DNA of 64,000 bases from Streptomyces sp. MNU76 (GTDB taxonomy: Bacteria > Actinomycetota > Actinomycetes > Streptomycetales > Streptomycetaceae). A program made the translations under genes and the position numbers. The DNA is taken from assembly GCF_020982545.1 (NCBI RefSeq), contig NZ_JAJKLK010000008.1, positions 186,001-250,000 on the forward strand. Direction: 5' to 3'. The notes under the pieces are model-generated. The model saw nothing but the letters and a program-made list of their open reading frames with translations, was not told the DNA's origin and searched no databases. Below, piece after piece: positions 25,829 through 34,338 of this stretch (the first letter of the stretch is position 1; each line of letters starts with the position of its first letter).

Positions 25829-26719
25829 TCAGGTGCCGGTGAGGGAGACGGCCACGTCCGTGATGTTCAGGGGGAACTTGGACTTGGCGGCGTCGTTCAC
25901 GAGCGTGGCCTGCCCCGTGAAGAGGTTGAGGGTGTAGAGGGAGGGCGTGCTCGCGCCGTAGGCGGTGAGGCTGGCGAAGGCCGTGTTGTCCACCGTCTTG
26001 CCGCCGCTCAGCGTGCTGTAGATGTCCATCCCGGCGTTGATCTGGGCGTCGAGGCCGAGGTTACCGGTCGCGGCGAGGGTGCCGTTGTTGGCCGGCGACT
26101 GGATGACGACCTGGTCGCTGGTCGTGTTGATGTCGAACAGCGTGGTCGCCGTGGTCCCGTCGAGGTCGTTGTTGGTGTAGGCGGCGGCCGACACGCCCTT
26201 GGTCGTGCCCTCGGTCGGCGGGGTGGTGAGGTTCAGGTCCTGGATGGTCGTGTTGTTGTTGACGTTGTGCCGCAGGTTCTGGCCGTTGTCGCTGATCACG
26301 CGCAGCCGGTCGGCCGCCGGGTTGAAGTCGACGCCGAAGTTCGTGCCGTGCAGCGCGTACTGGAGCTGGGACACCTTGGTGACCACGACGTCCTGGGTGC
26401 CCGTCGGGATCTTGATCGTGTAGATGCCGCCCTTGTTGCCCACGCCGTACAGCGTGCCGTTCTGTACCCGGAAGTCGATGCCGATCAGCGCCGTGTCGCC
26501 GCTGAGGCCGGTGACGGCCCTGACCCAGTTGAGCACGTCCGCCCGGTCGGTCCAGAACGCGGCCATCAGGGTGCCGTCACCGGTGATCCCGTAGGCGCGC
26601 AGGCTGGGGGCGGCGGCGGGGGCGGCGGAACCGGTGCCCGGTGTCCCGAGCATGAGCGCGGTCGACGTGACCATGACCGCCATCGCCGCCATGATTCTCT
26701 TTCGCGTGCCAGCTTTCAT
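25829..26719 (-). CDS. Secreted DUF4394 domain-containing protein
   Basis: A 296-residue protein with a signal peptide ending near GTGSAAPAAA and a DUF4394 domain. The domain has beta-propeller-like repeated strands and the motif GIDFRVQNGTLYGVGNKGGIYTI, then NFGVDFNPAADRLRVISDNGQNLR. Function is unknown; the family is extracellular in actinobacteria. The ATG at 26719 follows GGGAGGG, so the longer frame to 26944 is not used. It is divergent from a PucR-type regulator. Confidence 0.9.
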   Translation of the reverse strand: MKAGTRKRIMAAMAVMVTSTALMLGTPGTGSAAPAAAPSLRAYGITGDGTLMAAFWTDRADVLNWVRAVTGLSGDTALIGIDFRVQNGTLYGVGNKGGIYTIKIPTGTQDVVVTKVSQLQYALHGTNFGVDFNPAADRLRVISDNGQNLRHNVNNNTTIQDLNLTTPPTEGTTKGVSAAAYTNNDLDGTTATTLFDINTTSDQVVIQSPANNGTLAATGNLGLDAQINAGMDIYSTLSGGKTVDNTAFASLTAYGASTPSLYTLNLFTGQATLVNDAAKSKFPLNITDVAVSLTGT

Positions 26720-26992
26720 CGGAGTTTCCCTCCCGTTTGGGCGTGCGCCCGTGTCCGGTGCTCGGTCGAGGAATTTCCGTACCCCTGCCCGTACTGATAG
26801 CCGCAACGGTTCCGGAGTGGAGCCGGAATGCATGCGGCGTTCTTCCCCCACGGGTGGGTACGCGGCTCTCATTAAGGACGCTTTACGACTCCTACACAAG
26901 CGGAAGCGATGACGGGAACGACCCGATCCAGGAATTTTGCGCACGGTGACAAAAACCCGGTCGGCCCACTTGCCGCCGTTTTATGCGGAGTG

Positions 26993-28297
26993 ATGAACGC
27001 CGTCCGGATCTCGACTGTCGGTCCGTTCGTCCGGAATGACATGCTCGCGTCCATGGGGAGCCTCTTCGCCGAACTGGCCCGTCAGGCGCCGACCAACGCC
27101 CGCCGGGAGGTCGAGACGTACACACGTGAGATCGCGGAGTTCGGGTTCCTGGACAAGGACCCCCGGGCGCGTGCGCAGACGCTGGACCAAGCGGTCTGGC
27201 TCCGCCATCGAACCGTCGAACTCTCGCCACACAACAAGGAGTTGAGCGACAGCGATCTCGAGTACATCGCGTCCATGGGAGAGCTGCGGGCCGGTGCGGG
27301 CATGTCGCTCGACGCACGGCAGCAGGTGTTGCGGGTGCACACCGCGCTCATGCTGCGCGAGATCAACGAGGCGACCGAGGCCCAGCGTGCCGCCGGCGTG
27401 GACGAACTCATGCGGATCATGACCTGGTTCGCCCCACAGGGCGAGCGCGGCATCGGCGCCTACCGGCAGGGATTCGTCCGTGTGCTGCGCCGCCGAATGC
27501 CGTACGTCGAACAGATCGCCCTGCTGGCCCGGTCATTGCTGAACGGGGATCCCATAGCTGCGGAACTCGCCGAGGCAGTCGACATGGAACTGCCGGACCG
27601 GTATGCGGTGACGGTGTTCCGGCTGCCTGATCCTCCCCAGGTCGACCGCGTCCTGGAAAACGAGATCGAAACACTGGTGAAGAGCCACCGGGCCCCGATC
27701 GTATGGGGTGCGCGGAGCGGCGACGGGAGCGGTGAGCTCATCGCGCTAGTCCCCGTGAATTCCGACGCCGCGCGGGCGGAGAATGTGCCACCGCACACGG
27801 TTCCCGACCTCCTGCCCGAGCTCGCCCCGGAGCATGTCGCGGACCTCGTTCGGGACGTGGCCCAGGCCCTCGGCCGCCCCTGTGCCGTCGGCACCGCCGA
27901 CGCGCCGCTGCCCGAGCTGTCCGACGCGCTCGACAGGGCCCGGCGGATCAGTGACGCCGCCCCGCTGCGGCGGGCCTCCGCGCGTCTGCGGCCGCACACC
28001 CTGGCGGACCTCTTCGTCGAACTCGCCGTCGCCGACGTGCCGTTCGTCGACGCCTGGCTGCGCGCACTGTCCGACCGGCTGGCCGCCGGCCCGGACCTGC
28101 TGGTCACGCTCGACATGTACTACCGCAACGACATGCACCGCGGCGCCACGGCGACCGCCCTCAACGTCCACACCCGCACCCTCGACTACCGCCTGCGCCG
28201 GGTGCGGGAGCTCACCGGCATGGACCCGGGCTCGACCCGGGGGGTGCGCGCGCTCAGCGCGGCCGTCGCCCGGCACCAGTCGGGAGCATGGCGCTGA
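26993..28297 (+). CDS. PucR-family transcriptional regulator
   Basis: About 434 residues. The N-terminal ~170 are helical, the centre resembles the GGDEF-like domain of PucR proteins, and the C-terminal helix-turn-helix is ALNVHTRTLDYRLRRVRELTGMDP. The start is uncertain: ATGs at 26909, 26993, 27041 and 27053 are all possible and none has a strong ribosome site. An AT-rich patch just before 26993 looks like promoter sequence, so I chose that one. It is divergent from the DUF4394 gene. Ligand and targets are unknown. Confidence 0.85.
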   Translation: MNAVRISTVGPFVRNDMLASMGSLFAELARQAPTNARREVETYTREIAEFGFLDKDPRARAQTLDQAVWLRHRTVELSPHNKELSDSDLEYIASMGELRAGAGMSLDARQQVLRVHTALMLREINEATEAQRAAGVDELMRIMTWFAPQGERGIGAYRQGFVRVLRRRMPYVEQIALLARSLLNGDPIAAELAEAVDMELPDRYAVTVFRLPDPPQVDRVLENEIETLVKSHRAPIVWGARSGDGSGELIALVPVNSDAARAENVPPHTVPDLLPELAPEHVADLVRDVAQALGRPCAVGTADAPLPELSDALDRARRISDAAPLRRASARLRPHTLADLFVELAVADVPFVDAWLRALSDRLAAGPDLLVTLDMYYRNDMHRGATATALNVHTRTLDYRLRRVRELTGMDPGSTRGVRALSAAVARHQSGAWR

Positions 28298-28363
28298 CCA
28301 CGGACCCACCCGACCCCGCAGCCGCCGTTCCCGGTGCCGTCCGCGATACGGCAGGCTGGGGCC

Positions 28364-28981
28364 GTGAGCAACAGTGACTCCCTCTTCATCAAGATCTGCG
28401 GTCTGCGGACCGAGCAGGACGTCGACACCGCGGTCGAGGCCGGCGCCGACGCCATCGGCTTCGTCTTCTCGGCCAGCCCGCGTCGTGTCGACGCCGCGAC
28501 CGCCGCACGGCTGGGCCGCCGCGTGCCGGAGCACGTCCTGACGGTGGGCGTCTTCCGGCAGGAGCCCCTGGACGACGTGCGCTCCCTGGCCGCCGAGTCC
28601 GGGATCCGGGCGATCCAGCTGCACGGTCCCGACGGCCGCGCCTACTACGACGAGCTGGCGGCCGACGACCGGACACTGATCCGCGCCGCCGCGTTCGACG
28701 ACGCCGTACCGCGCTGCGGCGAGTTCGGGGAGGACATGCTCCTGCTCGACGCCCCCGTCCCGGGCTCGGGCATCGCCTGGGACTGGGCGAGCAAGCCGCT
28801 GGCGGCCTCCGGGGACAAATGGCTCCTCGCCGGCGGCCTCACCCCGGAGAACGTGCGCGACGCCGTCGCCGCCACCGACCCGTGGGGCGTCGACGTCTCC
28901 AGCGGCGTGGAGCAGCGCCGAGGCGTCAAGGACCCCGCTCTGATCAGGGAGTTCATCAAGGCGGCCCGCTCCGCGAGGTGA
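28364..28981 (+). CDS. trpF: Phosphoribosylanthranilate isomerase
   Basis: A 205-residue TIM-barrel isomerase of tryptophan synthesis. The catalytic cysteine is in FIKICGL, and the acid is in LLLDAPVPGSG. The phosphate-binding segments LAGGLTPENV and GVDVSSGVE are intact, as are the strands VGVFRQEP and IQLHG. The GTG at 28364 gives a normal length. No other trp gene is nearby. Many Streptomyces have no trpF because the dual-function enzyme PriA performs this step, so a separate copy is noteworthy. Confidence 0.93.
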   Translation: MSNSDSLFIKICGLRTEQDVDTAVEAGADAIGFVFSASPRRVDAATAARLGRRVPEHVLTVGVFRQEPLDDVRSLAAESGIRAIQLHGPDGRAYYDELAADDRTLIRAAAFDDAVPRCGEFGEDMLLLDAPVPGSGIAWDWASKPLAASGDKWLLAGGLTPENVRDAVAATDPWGVDVSSGVEQRRGVKDPALIREFIKAARSAR

Positions 28982-29143
28982 CGGACGGCGGCAAGGGCGC
29001 CACATCGACGGCTGTGCGTCACGAGACGGGAGCTCTGAGTGGTGCCGCCCGCCGTTCCCCCAGAAGTGACCCTGGGGTAAGGTCCCCACGGTCCCGGCTA
29101 CCGACTGAAGGTGGTCCGGTACGGGGAGTGTCGGAGGGGCGGC

Positions 29144-30571
29144 ATGGTGAGGGAAACCCAGTCGGGTGAGGGTGTGTCCGTGGAGCTGGACGGGGCGGGG
29201 TTGGAGGAGATGTCTCCCGAACCGCTGCTGACCCGGGACTACGAGACGCGTCCGTCGTTGGTGTACGAGCGGCTGAGGCAGCGGCACGGCGCGGTGGCGC
29301 CGGTGGATCTGCTGGGCGTCCCCGCCTGGCTGGTGCTGGGCTACCGCGAGGCGCTGCAGGTGCTCCAGGACGGCGCCGGCTGGCCCAAGGGCCTGGAGAA
29401 CTGGCGGGCCAGGACCGAGGGCCGGGTCCCGGCCGACTGGCCGCTCGGCCCCTCCCTGGAGGTCAACCACGTCCTCATCCAGGGCGGCCCCGGCTACCGG
29501 ACCCTGCGGACCGCGTGGGACCAGGCGCTCAAGCCCTTCCAGGACCCGCGCAACCCCCAGGCCAAGCGGCTGAAGACGGCCGTCACCGTCTACGCCGACG
29601 AGCTGATCACCCTGATGGGCCAGGCGGGCGGCACGGGGCTGGCGGACCTGTCCGCCCAGTTCTCCCGGCCCCTGCCGCTGATGGTGGCCAGCCATCTGCT
29701 GGGCTTCCCCGGCTCCCAGGGCGACGACGCCCTGATGGACATGTGGCGGGTGCTGGACGCGGGTCCCGACGCGGGGCCCGCCCTGGACCGGCTGCTCGGC
29801 GCGCTGGCGGAACTGGCCGAGCTGAAGCTGAGGACGCCGGGGGAGGACTTCCCCTCCTATCTGCTGGCCGCCCACCCCGACCTCTCGCTCGACGAACTGG
29901 CCCGCGAACTCTTCATGCTGCTCGGCATGACCTCCGACCACGTCGGCATCCTCGTCTCCAACACGGTCGTCGAGGTGCTCTCCGGCGAGGACAGCGTGCG
30001 GGCCAGCCTCTCCGCCGGCATGGTCCGGGAGGCCATGAACCGGGTCGTCATGCGCAAGCCGCCGCTGGTGAACTTCGTGCCGAGGTTCGCCGCCGAGGAC
30101 ACCAAGCTCGGCAACTACACGATCCGCGCGGGCGACCCGGTCTGGGTCTCCTCCGCCGCCGCGCACGCGGACCCGCTGTTCGCCGACCATGTGGCCCCCA
30201 GCACCGCGGTCAGCACCCGGGCGCACCTGTCCTGGGGCGCCGGCCCGCGCCAGTGTCCGGCCCGCGAGCTGGCCTCCACGGTCGCGGCGGTCGGGGTGGG
30301 CCGCCTGTTCGAACGGTTCGCCAACCTGGACCTCGCCCTCCCCGTCGACCAACTGCCCTGGCGTTCCTCGCCCTTCATGCGGGGTCTGCGCTCGCTGCCC
30401 GTACGGTACGAACTCGCGCCGACGGCCGAACGACCGGCGGACGGCGCGGCGGCGGAACCGACGGGGGAGGGGGACACGAGTACGGCGGAGACGGTGACGC
30501 CGGACGCGTCCGCCCGCCAGCGGTCGTCGCTGTGGCGCTACCTCACGGGCCTGATCCGCCCCGGCCGCTGA
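29144..30571 (+). CDS. Cytochrome P450, CYP157-like (no ExxR glutamate)
   Basis: A 475-residue P450. The haem-thiolate loop is SWGAGPRQCPARELA, with Cys371 as the iron ligand. The K-helix, where nearly all P450s have ExxR, reads REAMNRV: the glutamate position is Ala297 while Arg300 is kept. The I-helix LGMTSDHVG is also non-standard. Both features match the CYP157 family of Streptomyces, known to lack ExxR. CYP157 genes usually sit in conservons with a histidine kinase, roadblock, DUF742 and GTPase genes, none of which is here. The ATG at 29144 follows GGAGGGG. The C-terminal ~60 residues are a polar tail. Confidence 0.92.
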   Translation: MVRETQSGEGVSVELDGAGLEEMSPEPLLTRDYETRPSLVYERLRQRHGAVAPVDLLGVPAWLVLGYREALQVLQDGAGWPKGLENWRARTEGRVPADWPLGPSLEVNHVLIQGGPGYRTLRTAWDQALKPFQDPRNPQAKRLKTAVTVYADELITLMGQAGGTGLADLSAQFSRPLPLMVASHLLGFPGSQGDDALMDMWRVLDAGPDAGPALDRLLGALAELAELKLRTPGEDFPSYLLAAHPDLSLDELARELFMLLGMTSDHVGILVSNTVVEVLSGEDSVRASLSAGMVREAMNRVVMRKPPLVNFVPRFAAEDTKLGNYTIRAGDPVWVSSAAAHADPLFADHVAPSTAVSTRAHLSWGAGPRQCPARELASTVAAVGVGRLFERFANLDLALPVDQLPWRSSPFMRGLRSLPVRYELAPTAERPADGAAAEPTGEGDTSTAETVTPDASARQRSSLWRYLTGLIRPGR

Positions 30572-30650
30572 CCGCCGCCCGCGCCCCGCCGGGCCGCACC
30601 GACCGGCCCCTGACGGCAGGGCACGCGCTGGAGGGGCACCCTCGTCGGCC

Positions 30651-31556
30651 TCAGTCGGCCGTGCCCGTGAGCAGGCGGCGGGGATTGGTGATGCGGAAGG
30701 CGTACGCGGTCGGCCCGCCCAGGCCGAAGCCGGGCTGTTGCGGGGGCTCGGCGTAGGGGCGGTCGGAGCCCTGGACGACGGCGTCGACGCCCAGGGCGCG
30801 GACCACGGCTTCGACGGCGGTCGGCCCGTAGGAGGACGTCTCCACGAAGACGCCCGGGTCCACTTCGGCGTCACGGCCGTCGCCGCGCGCGGCGAAGCGC
30901 TCCCCGTGGAGCGGGGCGAGTCCGGCCAGCAGGGCGAAGCAGACCCGCAACCGGGGGTGGCGGGGGCGGCCGAAGGCGCGGAAGGCGAACCACGCGGAGT
31001 GCATCTGCTGGACGTAGGGGACCATCGCGGGCCACCAGCCGGGCCCCTCGGCGCCGCCGGGTGCGGGACCGGGATGGACGAACAGGGGCAGGTCGCGCTC
31101 TTCGAGGAGGTCGAGGAGTGGGGCGCAGCGGGCGTAACCGACCGCGTCGGCCAGGGCGTTCGCCGGGAGTTGGAGGCCGACGAAGCCCTGCTCCAGGACC
31201 TCGGCGGTGGCCTTCGCGTCGACGTCCCGTACGCAGGCCGCGGCCCACGCGCCGAACGGTTCGGGGAGCGCGGCGGATCCCTCGTGGTAGGCGTCGAGCA
31301 GGGGGCGTGCCTCGGCCGCCGGCAGCCACTCGGCACCGATGGGGGAGGAGAGCGAGACGAGGGCCCGGCCCAGGCCGTCGCTGTCGGCGAGTGCGGCGCG
31401 GCGGGCGACGTCGTGGTCGGCGGGTGGCAGCTCGCAGGGCGGCTCACCGTCGAGGAAGAGGGTCCAGTCGTCCAGGAACGGCGGCTCGCGGCGTGACCTG
31501 AGGGCCGCCACCAGTGAGGGGGGCCACAGATGCTGGTGCACGTCGCAGTTGGTCAT
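30651..31556 (-). CDS. Amidohydrolase family (TIM-barrel metal-dependent hydrolase)
   Basis: A 301-residue protein with the N-terminal metal motif DVHQHLWPP (HxH), a later histidine in LPLFVHPGPAPGG, and a terminal VVQGSDRPYAEP that supplies the metal-binding aspartate. This matches the amidohydrolase-2 group (decarboxylases and lactone hydrolases). The substrate is unknown. The ATG at 31556 follows GGAGGAGCGTC. It is convergent with the P450 gene and divergent from the betaine ABC operon. Confidence 0.87.
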   Translation of the reverse strand: MTNCDVHQHLWPPSLVAALRSRREPPFLDDWTLFLDGEPPCELPPADHDVARRAALADSDGLGRALVSLSSPIGAEWLPAAEARPLLDAYHEGSAALPEPFGAWAAACVRDVDAKATAEVLEQGFVGLQLPANALADAVGYARCAPLLDLLEERDLPLFVHPGPAPGGAEGPGWWPAMVPYVQQMHSAWFAFRAFGRPRHPRLRVCFALLAGLAPLHGERFAARGDGRDAEVDPGVFVETSSYGPTAVEAVVRALGVDAVVQGSDRPYAEPPQQPGFGLGGPTAYAFRITNPRRLLTGTAD

Positions 31557-31706
31557 GACGCTCCTCCCACCCCGAACCGTACCTCCCCTGCCGTGTCGTC
31601 GTGGCCCTTCGCGCAACGGGGCAGAGGCGTGAAAGGCGGGTGAATCGGGCGCGTCGAGCGCGGTTCGGTGTGAACGTAACGTGCTGTTCACGTAATTCCA
31701 TTGACT

Positions 31707-31736
31707 GCCATTCAGGCACCGACAACTCTGAATGGC
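31707..31736. promoter_or_regulatory. 9-bp inverted repeat overlapping a likely promoter of the betaine ABC operon
   Basis: GCCATTCAG and CTGAATGGC are perfect inverted arms 12 bases apart, 27 bases before the TTG start. TTGACT (31701-31706) just upstream could be a -35 element, which would place this site over the -10 region. It is a good candidate repressor site, perhaps for the RpiR-type regulator at the operon end. The rest of 31557-31762 is comparatively AT-rich and promoter-like. Confidence 0.55.
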
Positions 31737-31762
31737 CATATGCAGTCGGGTAAGGGGCAGTC

Positions 31763-32971
31763 TTGATCAGATTCGACGCGGTGAGCAAGAAGTATCCCAA
31801 CGGCACGACAGCGGTGGACGACCTGTCCCTGGAGCTGGCCGAGGGCGGCATCACGGTCCTGGTCGGTCCTTCCGGCTGCGGCAAGACCACCACCCTGCGC
31901 ATGATCAACCGCATGGTGGAACCGACCGCCGGCACGGTGAGCCTGCGCGGCCGGGACATTCGCGAGGTCAACGCGCCCGAGCTGCGCCGGGGCATCGGCT
32001 ATGTGATCCAGCACGCGGGACTGTTCCCGCACCGCACCATCCTGGACAACATAGCCACGGTTCCGCTGCTGCTGGGCTGGGGCCGCAAGAAGGCCCGGGC
32101 CCGGGCCGCGGAACTGCTGGAACTCGTGGGCCTGCCCGCCGAGATGGCCAAGCGCTACCCCAACCAGCTCTCCGGCGGGCAGCAGCAGCGCGTCGGCGTG
32201 GCCAGGGCGCTGGGCGCCGACCCGCCGGTACTGCTCATGGACGAGCCGTTCAGCGCGGTCGACCCGATCGTGCGGGCGGAGTTGCAGGCCGAGTTCGTCC
32301 GGCTGCAGAAGGAACTCCACAAGACCATCGTGTTCGTCACCCACGACATCGACGAGGCGATCAGACTCGGCGACAACATCGCCGTGTTCCGCACCGGCGG
32401 CAGACTCGCCCAGTTCGACACCCCCGAGCGGCTCCTCGGCAGCCCTGCCGACGACTTCGTGGCCGACTTCGTGGGCCAGGACCGGGGCATCCGCCGGCTC
32501 TCCTTCGTCGACGCGACCCGACTGCCGCTGCGCGACGGCCCGGTGCTGTCGTCCGCCGTTTCCGTCAGCGAGGCGCGGGCGGCGAAGACGCCCTGGGTGC
32601 TCGTCGTGGACGATGCGCGACGACCGCTCGGCTGGGCCGCCACCGCCGACCTCCCGACGGCCGGCACCCTCGCCGACGCCACCCTGACCCCCCTCGGCCA
32701 CTCGTTCAGCCTGGCCGGTGACTCCGCGCGAGCCGCCCTCGACTCGGCCCTCCTCTCACCCGCCCGCCTCGCCGTGGCCGTCGACGCGCGGGGCGCGGTC
32801 GCCGGAGTCGTGGACGCGCATGAACTCTCCACCGCGGCGACCACGGCGACCACGGCGAAGGGACCGACGGGGGCGGAAGTCCCGGACGTGGACGAGCCCG
32901 GTGTCATCGACAAGTCAGCCGCCGTCGACAAGCCCGGCGCCGTCGACACCCGAGGCGGTGAGGACCGATGA
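31763..32971 (+). CDS. Glycine betaine/choline-type ABC transporter ATP-binding protein with CBS domains
   Basis: A 402-residue ProV/OpuCA-type ATPase: Walker A GPSGCGKTT, signature LSGGQQQR, Walker B VLLMDEPFSAVDP and H-loop THD. Residues ~265-355 form a weak CBS-like pair (SVSEARAAKTPWVLVVDDARRPLG), the sensor that responds to ionic strength in OpuA-type systems. The last ~45 residues are a repetitive Thr/Asp/Val tail. The start is TTG, supported by AAGGGG five bases upstream. It energises uptake of a quaternary amine such as glycine betaine, choline or carnitine. Confidence 0.92.
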   Translation: MIRFDAVSKKYPNGTTAVDDLSLELAEGGITVLVGPSGCGKTTTLRMINRMVEPTAGTVSLRGRDIREVNAPELRRGIGYVIQHAGLFPHRTILDNIATVPLLLGWGRKKARARAAELLELVGLPAEMAKRYPNQLSGGQQQRVGVARALGADPPVLLMDEPFSAVDPIVRAELQAEFVRLQKELHKTIVFVTHDIDEAIRLGDNIAVFRTGGRLAQFDTPERLLGSPADDFVADFVGQDRGIRRLSFVDATRLPLRDGPVLSSAVSVSEARAAKTPWVLVVDDARRPLGWAATADLPTAGTLADATLTPLGHSFSLAGDSARAALDSALLSPARLAVAVDARGAVAGVVDAHELSTAATTATTAKGPTGAEVPDVDEPGVIDKSAAVDKPGAVDTRGGEDR

Positions 32972-33633
32972 CAGGCGACGAACCGCTCGTCAGGTGGCAG
33001 TGGATCGTCGATCACACCGGCGAACTCGCCGAGTACACCGGCATCCATCTCAGACTCGGCCTGCTGCCCGTGCTGTTCGGACTGATCGTCTCCGTGCCGC
33101 TCGGCATCCTGTGCCACCGCTGGCGCTGGCTCTACCCGCCGGTGCTGACCGTGTCCAACATCCTCTACTCGATCCCGTCGCTCGCCCTGTTCATGATCTT
33201 CGTGCGGTACACGGGGCTGACCGAGCAGACCGTGATGATCCCGCTCACGCTCTACACCCTGTCCGTGCTGGTGCCCAACGTCGTCGACGGCCTCGCCTCG
33301 GTCCCCGAGCACGTCCGGCTCGCGGCGACCGCCATGGGCTTCGGCGCCGTACGCAGGGTCGTCCAGGTCGAGCTGCCGATCGCCGTCCCCGTCGTCATCG
33401 CCGGCGTGCGCGTCGCCGCGGTCTCCTCGATCAGCCTCGTCGCCGTGGGACAGCTGATCGGCCAGGGCGGCCTCGGCTACTACATCACCCGCGGCCTCCA
33501 ACTCGACTTCCCCACCCCGATCGTCACCGCGATCGCCCTGATCATGTTGCTCGCCCTCGTCACCGACGCGTTGCTGGTCCTGGCGCAGCGCCTGCTCACC
33601 CCGTGGTCCCGGAACAAGGTGGCGTCGGCATGA
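32968..33633 (+). CDS. Betaine/choline-type ABC transporter permease (first)
   Basis: A 221-residue OpuCB-type permease with about five to six membrane helices. The cytoplasmic coupling loop near residue 115 reads EHVRLAATAMGFGAVRRVVQVELPIAVPVVIAG. It starts in an ATGA overlap with the ATPase gene and ends in one with the next permease. Together the two permeases form the membrane pore. Confidence 0.9.
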   Translation: MTGDEPLVRWQWIVDHTGELAEYTGIHLRLGLLPVLFGLIVSVPLGILCHRWRWLYPPVLTVSNILYSIPSLALFMIFVRYTGLTEQTVMIPLTLYTLSVLVPNVVDGLASVPEHVRLAATAMGFGAVRRVVQVELPIAVPVVIAGVRVAAVSSISLVAVGQLIGQGGLGYYITRGLQLDFPTPIVTAIALIMLLALVTDALLVLAQRLLTPWSRNKVASA

Positions 33634-34319
33634 ACGACTTCCTGAACCAGATGCAGCTCGTGGGCGACTGGCTGGCCTCGTCGGCGCAGTGGCACGGCGA
33701 CGACGGCATCCCCCGGCGGCTCCTGGAACATCTCACCTACAGCGGACTGTCGTTGCTGTTCGCCGCCCTCATCGGGCTGACGTTCGGACTGCTCGTCGGA
33801 CACACCGGCCGGGGCGCCTTCGCCGTGGCCAGCGTGGCGAACCTCGCCCGCGCGATCCCCACCTTCGGCCTGGTCGTCCTCGTCGTCACGCTCGCCGGGC
33901 TCAGCACCGCGCCCGTCCTGGTCGCCCTCGTCGCGCTCGCGGTACCGCCGATCCTCATCAACACCTTCGAGGGCGTACGGGGCGTGGACCCCGCCACCCG
34001 GGACGCCGCGCGCGGCGTCGGCATGACCGAGTGGGAGGTCCTGACGCGGGTCGAGGTGCCGATGGCGCTGCCCCTGATCCTCCTGGGGCTGCGGGTCGCC
34101 GCGATCCAGGTCGTGGCCACCGCGACCGTCGCCGCGTACCCGGGCCTCGGCGGTCTGGGCCGCTACATCGTCGACGGACTCTCCCGCAACGACTACGAGT
34201 TGGTCATCGGCGGCTCCACGGTCGTCGTCGTCCTCGCGCTCGTCGTCCAGCTCGTGTTCACCGCGTTGCGACGCGTCGTCGTCTCGCCGGGCCTTCGGGT
34301 CTCGGCGTCGAAGTCCTGA
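33630..34319 (+). CDS. Betaine/choline-type ABC transporter permease (second)
   Basis: A 229-residue OpuCD-type permease. The coupling loop reads DPATRDAARGVGMTEWEVLTRVEVPMALPLILLG. The ~30 residues before the first helix are soluble. It begins at an ATGA overlap, so all three genes are translationally coupled, and the binding-protein gene starts 19 bases after its stop. Confidence 0.9.
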   Translation: MNDFLNQMQLVGDWLASSAQWHGDDGIPRRLLEHLTYSGLSLLFAALIGLTFGLLVGHTGRGAFAVASVANLARAIPTFGLVVLVVTLAGLSTAPVLVALVALAVPPILINTFEGVRGVDPATRDAARGVGMTEWEVLTRVEVPMALPLILLGLRVAAIQVVATATVAAYPGLGGLGRYIVDGLSRNDYELVIGGSTVVVVLALVVQLVFTALRRVVVSPGLRVSASKS

Positions 34320-34338
34320 AACCAGAGAGGAACATTCC

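Noticed and set aside
27746..31447. A 1233-codon open frame on the - strand
   Set aside because: It is antisense to the PucR, trpF and P450 genes, which have clear motifs, and its product is Arg/Pro/Gly-rich with no recognisable domain. Long antisense frames are expected at this GC content.
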